Part shown: piece by piece, positions 46,040 to 52,479 of the stretch
How positions within the stretch are numbered: position 1 is the stretch's first letter
Layout: each line of letters begins with the position of its first letter
Assembly (NCBI RefSeq): GCF_026342405.1
Contig: NZ_JAPEMU010000001.1
Span: forward strand, 6,014,001-6,078,000
Source: Kitasatospora sp. NBC_00240
Lineage (GTDB): Bacteria; Actinomycetota; Actinomycetes; Streptomycetales; Streptomycetaceae
DNA length: 64,000 nt
Direction: 5' to 3'
Position numbers and translations under genes: made by a program
Notes under the pieces: generated by a model
What the model saw: only the letters and a program-made list of their open reading frames with translations
What the model was told of the DNA's origin: nothing
Database searches by the model: none

Positions 46040-48378
46040 CCTCGCCCAGCGACATCGCGGCAATGCCCCCCGCGGACAACGCCCGGCCGGACGCCGGCGA
46101 GGGCGAGCCGCCCGAGCCCTTCGGCCTCGGCAGCTCCCCGCTGCGCACCGACGCCCTCCCCAAGGCGCTCGGCATCTACCCGTACGCCTCCGACCTGTGG
46201 GCCGAGGGCCTGCTCTGGGGCGCCGTGCTGCGGGCCCCGCACCCGCACGCCCGGATCGTCTCGGTCGACACCTCCGCCGCGCTCGCGCTGCCCGGCGTCC
46301 GCGCCGTGGTCACCGCCGAGGACCTGCCGGCCGGCCCGGACGGCGGCCACGACGGCGCCCCGCACGGCCCGGTGGTCGCCGACCGACCGATCCTGGCCGC
46401 CGGCGTGGTGCGCCACCACGGCGAGCCGGTCGCCGCGGTCGCCGCCGAGCACCCCGACACCGCACGGCTGGCCGCCGCCCTGATCGCGGTCGAGTACGAG
46501 CTGCTGGAGCCCGTCACCGACCCCGAGCAGTCGTTCACCGCCCCGCCGCTGCACCCGGACGGCAACCTCTTCCGCCACCTTCCGCTGCGCACCGGGGACC
46601 CGGAGGCGGTCGGCGAGATCGTCGTCGAGGGCCTCTACCAGGTCGGCCGGCAGGACCCGGCGCCGCTCGGCGCCGAGGCCGGCCTCGCCGTGCCCCGCCC
46701 CGACGGCGGTGTCGAACTGCACCTGTCCTCCACCGACCCGCACGGCGACCGCGACCGCACCGCCGCCTGCCTCGGCCTGGAGCCCGACCGGGTGCGCCTG
46801 GTCGTCACCGGCGTGCCCGGCGCCACCGCCGACCGCGAGGACCTCTCCTTCCAGGTCACGCTGGCCCTGCTCGCACTGCGCACCGGCCGCCCGGTGAAGA
46901 TGACCCTCACCCGCGAGGAGTCCTTCCACACCCACACCACCCGGCACCCGGCCCTGCTGCGCTACCGCCACCACGCGGACGCCGAGGGCCGGCTGGTGAA
47001 GGTCGAGGCGCAGATCCTGCTGGACGGCGGCGCCTACGCCGACGTCTCCGCCGAGGCGCTGGCCGCCGCCACCGCCTTCTCGGTGGGCCCCTACGTCTGC
47101 CCGAACGTGTTCGTGGACGCCTGGGCGGTCCGCACCAACAACCCGCCGGCCGGCCGGATGCGCGGCGAGGGCGCCCTGCAGACCTGCTTCGCGTACGAGT
47201 CCCAGCTCGACCAGCTCGCCGTCCGGCTCGGCCTCGACCCGGTGGAGATCCGCCGCCGCAACGCGCTCTCCACCGGCGACTCGATGCCCACCGGGCAGGC
47301 CGTCACCTGCCCCGCGCCGGTCACCGCCCTGCTGGACGCCGTCGCCTCCGAGCCGCTGCCCGCCCTCCCGGTGGACGACCCGGACGCCGACTGGCTGCTG
47401 CCGGGCGGGCCCGGCGGCGCCGGCGACCCGGCCTCGGTGCGGCGCGGCATCGGCTACGCGGTCGGCATGGTGCACATGCTCGGCGCCGAGGGCGAGGACG
47501 AGGTCTCCACCGCGACCGTCCGGGTCAGCGGCGACCACGCCACCGTGATCTGCGCCGCCGTCGACTCCGGCCAGGGCTTCGCGACCCTGGCCCGGCAGAT
47601 CGTGCAGAGCGTGCTCGGCGTCAGCGAGGTCTACATCGCGCCGGTCGACAGCGACCAGTCGATCGCCGGGCCGTCCGCCCGCGGCCGGCACACCTGGGTC
47701 TCCGGCGGCGCCGTGGAGCGGGCCGCGCTGATGGTCCGCCACCAGCTGCTCCAGCCGATCGCCGCCAACTTCGGCATGTCGGTGGAGCTGCTCTCGATCG
47801 CCGACGGCAAGATCACCTCCTACGACGGCGTGCTCGGCATGCCGGTCGGCGAGGCGCTGGAGGGCAAGGAGCTCTGGGCCACCGCGCAGTGCCGCCCGCA
47901 CCCCACCGAGCCGCTCGACGAGGCCGGCCAGGGCGACGCCTTCGTCTCCATCGCGTTCTGCGCGATGCGGGCCGTGGTGGACGTGGACATCGAGCTCGGC
48001 GCCGTCCGGGTGGTCGACGTCACCGTCGCCCAGGACGTCGGCAGGGCGCTCAACCCGCGCCAGATCGAGGACCGGATCGAGGCCGGCGTCGCCCAGGGCG
48101 TGGGCCTGGCCCTGCTGGAGGACCTGCGCACCGAGGGCGGGATGCTGGTCAACCCGTCGCTCACCGGCTACCGCCTGCCGACCGCGCTGGACACCCCCGA
48201 GGTCCGGGTCGCCGCCCTGCTGGAGGAGCGCGACGTGGTCGCCACCTTCGGCGCCAAGGCCGTCAGCGCGGCCCCCGCCGTGGTCGCCCCCGCCGCCGTC
48301 GCCGCCGCCGTGCGCGCGGCCACCGGTCTCCCGGTCGGCCGGCTGCCGATCCGGGCCGAGGACGCCGTCAGCGCCTGA
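46036..48378 (+). CDS. molybdopterin-binding (large) subunit of a xanthine-dehydrogenase-like enzyme
   Basis: 780 aa. Fold features: ALGIYPYASDLWAEGLLWGA, VLRAPHPHARIVSVDTSAAL, AGRMRGEGALQTCFAYESQL (about 372-391), VDSGQGFATLARQIVQSVLG and DVTVAQDVGRALNPRQIEDR. Two hallmark sites look degenerate. The FGGKE-type loop reads GVPGATADREDL (259-270), and the C-terminal GxGE glutamate region reads GAKAVSAAP (739-747), with Ala where the catalytic Glu is expected. It may therefore be inactive, altered or a structural paralogue; substrate naming is unsafe. ATGA overlap with the 2Fe-2S gene. Strong UUCG-loop terminator downstream. Confidence 0.85.
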   Translation: MTSPSDIAAMPPADNARPDAGEGEPPEPFGLGSSPLRTDALPKALGIYPYASDLWAEGLLWGAVLRAPHPHARIVSVDTSAALALPGVRAVVTAEDLPAGPDGGHDGAPHGPVVADRPILAAGVVRHHGEPVAAVAAEHPDTARLAAALIAVEYELLEPVTDPEQSFTAPPLHPDGNLFRHLPLRTGDPEAVGEIVVEGLYQVGRQDPAPLGAEAGLAVPRPDGGVELHLSSTDPHGDRDRTAACLGLEPDRVRLVVTGVPGATADREDLSFQVTLALLALRTGRPVKMTLTREESFHTHTTRHPALLRYRHHADAEGRLVKVEAQILLDGGAYADVSAEALAAATAFSVGPYVCPNVFVDAWAVRTNNPPAGRMRGEGALQTCFAYESQLDQLAVRLGLDPVEIRRRNALSTGDSMPTGQAVTCPAPVTALLDAVASEPLPALPVDDPDADWLLPGGPGGAGDPASVRRGIGYAVGMVHMLGAEGEDEVSTATVRVSGDHATVICAAVDSGQGFATLARQIVQSVLGVSEVYIAPVDSDQSIAGPSARGRHTWVSGGAVERAALMVRHQLLQPIAANFGMSVELLSIADGKITSYDGVLGMPVGEALEGKELWATAQCRPHPTEPLDEAGQGDAFVSIAFCAMRAVVDVDIELGAVRVVDVTVAQDVGRALNPRQIEDRIEAGVAQGVGLALLEDLRTEGGMLVNPSLTGYRLPTALDTPEVRVAALLEERDVVATFGAKAVSAAPAVVAPAAVAAAVRAATGLPVGRLPIRAEDAVSA

Positions 48379-48395
48379 CCGCCCGCCCGGCCTCT

Positions 48396-48439
48396 GACGC
48401 CCTCCCGGGACCCGCTTCGGCGGGAGCCGGGAGGGCGTC
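48396..48439 (+). terminator. terminator of the xdh-like operon
   Basis: A 13-bp outer stem (GACGCCCTCCCGG with its complement) and an inner CCCGC-TTCG-GCGGG hairpin with a UUCG tetraloop, 18 bp after the stop codon. Confidence 0.88.
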
Positions 48440-48552
48440 CTCGTGGCGGCGGCCATTCGCCGGCCGGGGCCGTCCTCGCAGGCCCGGCCGCGTGCCGGGG
48501 GAGGGGAATCTCACCGGCGGATTCCCGGGGAATATCCGAAGAATGACATGAA

Positions 48553-48590
48553 GAATTGCCGGTCGGCAATTTTCTGCCGACCGGCAATTC
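48553..48590 (-). terminator. terminator of the tRNA-Cys transcript
   Basis: A perfect 16-bp stem (GAATTGCCGGTCGGCA with its complement) and a 6-nt loop. It lies 6 bp beyond the tRNA 3' end on the minus strand. Confidence 0.82.
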
Positions 48591-48596
48591 AAAGGG

Positions 48597-48668
48597 AGGC
48601 CATGACGGGAATCGAACCCGTGTAAACCGCTTTGCAGGCGGTTCCCTAAACCACTCGGGCACACGGCC
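48597..48668 (-). tRNA. tRNA-Cys (GCA)
   Basis: 72 nt. The acceptor stem GGCCGTG pairs with CATGGCC; the discriminator is U, as tRNA-Cys requires. The anticodon arm ACCGC-CTGCAAA-GCGGT has anticodon GCA; the T-arm is CGGGTTCGATTCCCG. CCA is not encoded. A short cysteine-rich ORF precedes it on the same strand. Confidence 0.96.
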
Positions 48669-48715
48669 GTGGGGTGACGAGGGCTCAGCCCTTCGTCGGG
48701 GGAGGGAAGCTGCGC

Positions 48716-48796
48716 TCAGGCGCAGGGACAGGCGCGACAACACCGGGGAGCGGCACAGGTGCGGGGCGCTGCGAGGGCCACCGGCTTCCTGTTCAT
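48716..48796 (-). CDS. 26-aa cysteine-rich small ORF upstream of tRNA-Cys (putative leader peptide)
   Basis: ATG at 48796 with AGGAG 6 nt upstream. The peptide begins MNRKPVALAAPRTC and ends CCRACPCA: five cysteines in the last 13 residues, four encoded by TGT, which is unusual where TGC would be expected. A consensus-like promoter lies about 30 bp upstream and the tRNA-Cys gene 47 bp downstream. A 9-bp hairpin (GACGA/GGGC stem with one bulged base, 48676-48697) stands between the ORF and the tRNA. The composition suggests a sensor of Cys-tRNA supply that modulates this transcript; this is inference. Alternatively it is a chance ORF, but signal quality argues against that. I know no named family. 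Confidence 0.6.
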   Translation of the reverse strand: MNRKPVALAAPRTCAAPRCCRACPCA

Positions 48797-48831
48797 GTCC
48801 AACTCCTGTCGTCGCGCTGTTCGGTGAATTC

Positions 48832-48862
48832 ATCTTATGCGGAACGGGGTGGGGTGCGTCAA
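48832..48862 (-). promoter_or_regulatory. promoter of the cysteine-rich ORF / tRNA-Cys unit
   Basis: TTGACG (48862-48857) and TAAGAT (48837-48832) on the minus strand with a 19-nt spacer; both hexamers are near consensus. The predicted start is near 48825, giving a leader of roughly 30 nt before the small ORF. Confidence 0.6.
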
Positions 48863-48924
48863 TATCCTTTTGTAAATTCCGTGTGGCGGCTCGTGCTACC
48901 GTCGAAGACAGGTGAGCGATCACC

Positions 48925-48963
48925 CCGGACGAGCGCGTCGTACCCGGAACGACAAGACGGCGC
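48925..48963 (+). promoter_or_regulatory. guanidine-III (ykkC-III) riboswitch
   Basis: The strand shows the conserved blocks in order: CCGGACGAG, CGTACCCGG, then ACAAGACGGCGC. CCGG (48925-48928) pairs with CCGG (48944-48947). These match the ykkC-III consensus seen in the Thermobifida fusca aptamer. It senses free guanidinium and switches on an exporter. Its location 50 bp before an SMR transporter with AAGGA at 48999-49003 suggests translational control. A TACCGT -10 candidate is at 48897-48902. Confidence 0.9.
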
Positions 48964-49014
48964 AGTACCGGCGGCCACCCCGGCCGTCGACCACTGCGAA
49001 GGATCGGTTCCGTC

Positions 49015-49329
49015 ATGGCCTGGCTCGTTCTGCTCGTCTCCGGCGTCCTGGAGACCGTCTGGGCGGTCGCCCTGGAGAACTCCAAGGGCTTCTCCCGGCT
49101 CGTCCCCACCCTCGTCTTCTCCGTCGCCCTGCTGCTGAGCATGGGCGGCCTGGCCTACGCGATGCGCACCATCCCGATCGGCACCGGCTACGCGGTCTGG
49201 GTGGGCATCGGCGCCGTCGGCACCGCGCTCTACGGCATGGCCGTCCTCGGTGACGCCGTCACGATGGCCCGGATCGGCTGCCTGCTGCTGATCGTCTCCG
49301 GCGTGGTCGGCCTCAAGGTGCTGCACTGA
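49015..49329 (+). CDS. gdx: SMR family guanidinium exporter (Gdx/SugE type)
   Basis: 104 aa, four membrane helices. MAWLVLLVSGVLETVWAVAL carries the essential Glu13. GTGYAVWVGIGAVGTALYGM in helix 3 is typical of the Gdx (formerly SugE) branch rather than polyaromatic-cation exporters. It is expected to work as an antiparallel homodimer exchanging guanidinium for protons. ATG at 49015 has AAGGA 11 nt upstream. A guanidine-III riboswitch in its leader strongly supports the substrate. No guanidine carboxylase or hydrolase gene is nearby. Confidence 0.94.
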   Translation: MAWLVLLVSGVLETVWAVALENSKGFSRLVPTLVFSVALLLSMGGLAYAMRTIPIGTGYAVWVGIGAVGTALYGMAVLGDAVTMARIGCLLLIVSGVVGLKVLH

Positions 49330-49345
49330 CCCTCCGGCGCGGCCG

Positions 49346-49367
49346 GCCCGGAGACCCTCCTCCGGGC
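49346..49367 (+). terminator. terminator after gdx
   Basis: GCCCGGAG-ACCCTC-CTCCGGGC, 8-bp stem, flanked by further GC pairing (GCGGCCG/CGGGCCGC). Confidence 0.65.
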
Positions 49368-49449
49368 ACGGGCCGCCGGCCCCGCGGCCTAGGACTCGCG
49401 ATGTAGCCGATCAGGTCATAAGTCAGGGGTCACCAGAGCCGTTGCGCCT

Positions 49450-49455
49450 TACCAT
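49450..49455 (+). promoter_or_regulatory. -10 box of leaderless MFS gene
   Basis: TACCAT followed by 7 nt and ATG at 49463, without a Shine-Dalgarno. Confidence 0.55.
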
Positions 49456-49462
49456 GGCGGGT

Positions 49463-50908
49463 ATGACCACAGCCTCCCCCACCTCGGTCGACCCTGCCCC
49501 CGACCGGCTCCCCCCTGGTACGAGCGACTCCGACGGGGTGATGGGCGGCCGCTACCGGGCGCTGACCCTCGGCATCGTCTCGGTGGTGCTGCTGCTGGCC
49601 TTCGAGGCGACCGCGGTGAACACCGCTATGCCGGTGGCGGCCCGCCAGCTCGACGGGATCGCGCTCTACGCCTTCGCCTTCTCCGGCTACTTCACCACCA
49701 CCCTCTTCGCGCTGGTCGTCTCCGGCCAGTGGTGCGACCGCAGCGGCCCGCTGCGGCCGCTGTTCACCGGTATCGCGGTGTTCGGTGCCGGCCTGGTGGT
49801 CGCGGGTACGGCGCCGGGCATGTGGACCTTCGTGGCGGGCCGCGCGGTGCAGGGGCTGGGCGGCGGGCTGGTGATCGTCGCCCTGTACGTGGTGGTCGGC
49901 CGGGCGTACCCCGAGCGGTTGCGGCCGGCCGTCTTCGCGGCCTTCTCCTCCGCCTGGGTGCTGCCCTCGATCATCGGGCCCGTGGTCTCCGGCGCCGTCA
50001 CCCAGCACCTCGGCTGGCGCTGGGTGTTCCTGGCCGTACCGGTGCTGGTCCTGCTGCCGCTGGCGGTGATGGGCCCGGCGCTGCGCCGGTCCGAGAAGGA
50101 GCAGCCGGCCGCCACCGGCGAGCCGTTCGACCGGCGCCGCAGCGGCCTGGCCGCGATGGCCGCGCTCGGCGCCGGACTGCTGCAGTACGCGGGCCAGCGG
50201 CTGGACCTGCTGGGGCTGCTGCCCGCCGTGGCCGGAGCGGCGCTGCTGCTGCCGGCCGTCCTGCGGCTGCTGCCGCCCGGGACCCTGCGGGCCGCCCGCG
50301 GGCTGCCGACCGTGATCCTGCTGCGCGGGGTCGCCGCGGGGGCGTTCTTCGCCGCCGAGGCGTTCATCCCGCTGATGATGGTGACCCAGCGCGGCCTGTC
50401 GCCGACGCTCGCCGGGCTCACCCTGACCAGCGGCGGCCTGTCCTGGGCGCTGGGCTCCTGGCTGCAGGGCCGGCCGGGGGCGGAGAAGTACCGCGACGCG
50501 ATGATCCGGGCGGGCTTCGTGCTGACCGCGGTGGCGATCGCGGGCGCGGCCCTGGTGCTCGTCCCGGCGGTGCCGACCTGGGTGGCCGCGGTGGCCTGGG
50601 CGGTCGGCGGGATCGGGATGGGCCTGGCGGTGGCGAGCATCAGCGTGCTGATGATGAAGCTCTCCACCCCCGAGGAGGCCGGTGCCAACTCGGCCTCGCT
50701 GCAGATGAGCGACGCGTTGGGCAACGTCCTGCTGGTGGGTCTGGCGGGGGTGCTGTTCGGCGCTCTGGGCGGCGGCTCGCTCGCCGCCGCCCACGAGGGG
50801 GCCGAAGGCACCGGCTCGGCCGGTGCCTTCGCGGTGATCTTCCTGACGATGACCGGGGTGGCGCTGCTGGGCGCCCTGGTCAGCGGCCGGACCAAGGCCC
50901 GGGCCTGA
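49463..50908 (+). CDS. MFS transporter (drug-efflux type)
   Basis: 481 aa. About 12-14 hydrophobic helices. The first helix (ALTLGIVSVVLLLAFEATAV) contains NTAMPVAARQLDG, and MFS motif A appears as GQWCDRSGPLRP; GLGGGLVIVALYVVVGRAYP is typical of multidrug exporters. The likely role is proton-driven efflux of an unknown compound. The start at 49463 follows the TACCAT box; ATG 49454 is also in frame. Its stop lies only 4 bp from the stop of the convergent deacetylase gene, so the two 3' ends may read through each other. Confidence 0.9.
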   Translation: MTTASPTSVDPAPDRLPPGTSDSDGVMGGRYRALTLGIVSVVLLLAFEATAVNTAMPVAARQLDGIALYAFAFSGYFTTTLFALVVSGQWCDRSGPLRPLFTGIAVFGAGLVVAGTAPGMWTFVAGRAVQGLGGGLVIVALYVVVGRAYPERLRPAVFAAFSSAWVLPSIIGPVVSGAVTQHLGWRWVFLAVPVLVLLPLAVMGPALRRSEKEQPAATGEPFDRRRSGLAAMAALGAGLLQYAGQRLDLLGLLPAVAGAALLLPAVLRLLPPGTLRAARGLPTVILLRGVAAGAFFAAEAFIPLMMVTQRGLSPTLAGLTLTSGGLSWALGSWLQGRPGAEKYRDAMIRAGFVLTAVAIAGAALVLVPAVPTWVAAVAWAVGGIGMGLAVASISVLMMKLSTPEEAGANSASLQMSDALGNVLLVGLAGVLFGALGGGSLAAAHEGAEGTGSAGAFAVIFLTMTGVALLGALVSGRTKARA

Positions 50909-50912
50909 GTGC

Positions 50913-52211
50913 TCAGCCGGCCGCCGCGGTGGCCGGGGCCGGTGCGGCCGGCGGGGCGGCGGGGGTGCCCAGGAAGCTCTCCCAGCCGCCGGCCGGCGCC
51001 TGGCCGGGGTTGAGGCCCTGGAGCTTGCGCAGCACCGCCGGGTCCTGCGCCTCCAGCCAGTTGACGAGCTGGCGGAAGGACACCAGCCGGACCTCGGGCC
51101 GGCTCGCGATGGTGGTCAGCACCTCCTCGACGGCGTTCATGTAGATGCCGCCGTTCCACTGCTCGAAGTGGTTGCCGATGTAGAGCGGCGCCCGGTTGCC
51201 GTTGTACGCCCGGTCGAACCCCGCGAGGTAGGCGTCCCGGGCCTGGGTCTGCCAGGCGGGGTACATGCCCGAATCGCCCTTGGTGTTGTTGCCGGACTGG
51301 TTGTACATGATGTTGTAGTCCATCGACAGCACCTGGAAGCTGTGCCCGGGGAACGGGACGGACTGCAGCGGGAAGTCCCACAGCGCGCCGCCCTGGAACT
51401 TCTGCGGCCAGACCTGCAGCCCGCCGGGGCCGCTGCTGTCGTACTTCCAGCCGCGCTTGGCCGCGGTCGGCAGCAGTCCGCGCTGCCCCTCCAGGCAGGG
51501 GGTCCGGCCGCCGATCAGCTCCTTGCGGTAGTCGAAGGGCAGGGCGGGCAGGTCGGTGAAGCCGGTGTTGGTCTTCCAGTTCATGACGAAGTTCATCGCC
51601 TGCTCGATCTCGCTGTCCCACTCCTCGGGGGACCACTTGCCGCCGCCGTTGGCGCCGCAGAAGTGCCCGTTGAAGTGGGTGCCGATCTCGTGGCCCTCCA
51701 GCCAGGACGCCCCGATCTGCTCGATGGTGTCGTGGATGTGCTGGTCGGTCAGGTACCCGATGTCGGAGGCGCCGACGTTGTGCTGCGGCGGGTGGTAGAG
51801 GTCCTTCTTGCCCTCGGGGAGCAGGTAGATCCCGCTGAGGAAGAAGGTCATCGAGGCGTTGTGGTCCTGGGCGAGCTTGCGGAACCGGGTGAAGAGCCGG
51901 TTGTCCAGCTCGCCGGCGCCGTCCCAGGAGAACACCACGAACTGCGGCGGACGCTCACCGGGCTTCAGCTGCTCGACCTTCGGCTGGTTCGGCTGCGGGC
52001 CGGTGTCCGAGGTGGAGCCGTCGCCGATGGTGGTGGCCGGCGGCTTGGGGACGGCCGTGGGGCTCTCGGTGCGCGCCGCCGGGTCCGCCTCGACCGGTGC
52101 GGGGGCCGCCGCCTGCCCGCCGCCCGTGCCGCTGCCGGAGCAGCCGGCCGCGAGGGTGGCGGCGGTGGCGGCGCCCGCGGCCAGCAGAGTCCGACGGGAG
52201 AGCGCGTCCAT
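50913..52211 (-). CDS. polysaccharide deacetylase-like lipoprotein
   Basis: 432 aa. The N-terminus MDALSRRTLLAAGAATAATL then AAGCSG has a twin-arginine-like RR and a lipobox with Cys24, so it is probably a Tat-exported lipoprotein. A Thr/Pro-rich spacer (about 30-85) precedes a NodB-like domain: FVVFSWDGAGELDNRLFTRF with the motif Asp, and GHEIGTHFNGHFCG with the metal histidines. ATG at 52211 has GGAG 5 nt upstream. It may deacetylate peptidoglycan or another surface glycan. It is divergent from the lysyltransferase-like gene. Confidence 0.88.
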   Translation of the reverse strand: MDALSRRTLLAAGAATAATLAAGCSGSGTGGGQAAAPAPVEADPAARTESPTAVPKPPATTIGDGSTSDTGPQPNQPKVEQLKPGERPPQFVVFSWDGAGELDNRLFTRFRKLAQDHNASMTFFLSGIYLLPEGKKDLYHPPQHNVGASDIGYLTDQHIHDTIEQIGASWLEGHEIGTHFNGHFCGANGGGKWSPEEWDSEIEQAMNFVMNWKTNTGFTDLPALPFDYRKELIGGRTPCLEGQRGLLPTAAKRGWKYDSSGPGGLQVWPQKFQGGALWDFPLQSVPFPGHSFQVLSMDYNIMYNQSGNNTKGDSGMYPAWQTQARDAYLAGFDRAYNGNRAPLYIGNHFEQWNGGIYMNAVEEVLTTIASRPEVRLVSFRQLVNWLEAQDPAVLRKLQGLNPGQAPAGGWESFLGTPAAPPAAPAPATAAAG

Positions 52212-52479
52212 GGTCACTCCGTTCGTGAGGAAGTCCGGACGTCCAGTCCGACAAATGGGGTGATAGGCCTTCGGGCCCGATGTGCGCACAGCATGGCATG
52301 CCGTCCGGTCACCGGGGCGGACGTGCCACGCGATACCCCGGGCGGGGGCCGGGTGATCGCCCGATCGGAGCAGCAGCCGGGCGAGCCGGAGGGAAAAAAG
52401 GGATGAACCGGCGTCAGATGGGAGAAATCGCCGAGCCGTCCTGCTGAGTGGCAGCCGGCCCGAGCGGGGGGACGGTCCT

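Noticed and set aside
44728-48378. A 1216-aa open frame that would fuse the 2Fe-2S region with the molybdopterin subunit
   Set aside because: Upstream of 46036 it is the wrong frame of the 2Fe-2S gene (Arg/Gly-rich shadow). The real large subunit starts at ATG 46036, overlapping the previous stop by ATGA.
48368-49142. Open frames crossing tRNA-Cys and the guanidine riboswitch on both strands
   Set aside because: They run through structured RNA genes and lack starts with ribosome binding sites; the only small ORF with good signals here is the 26-codon one at 48716-48796.
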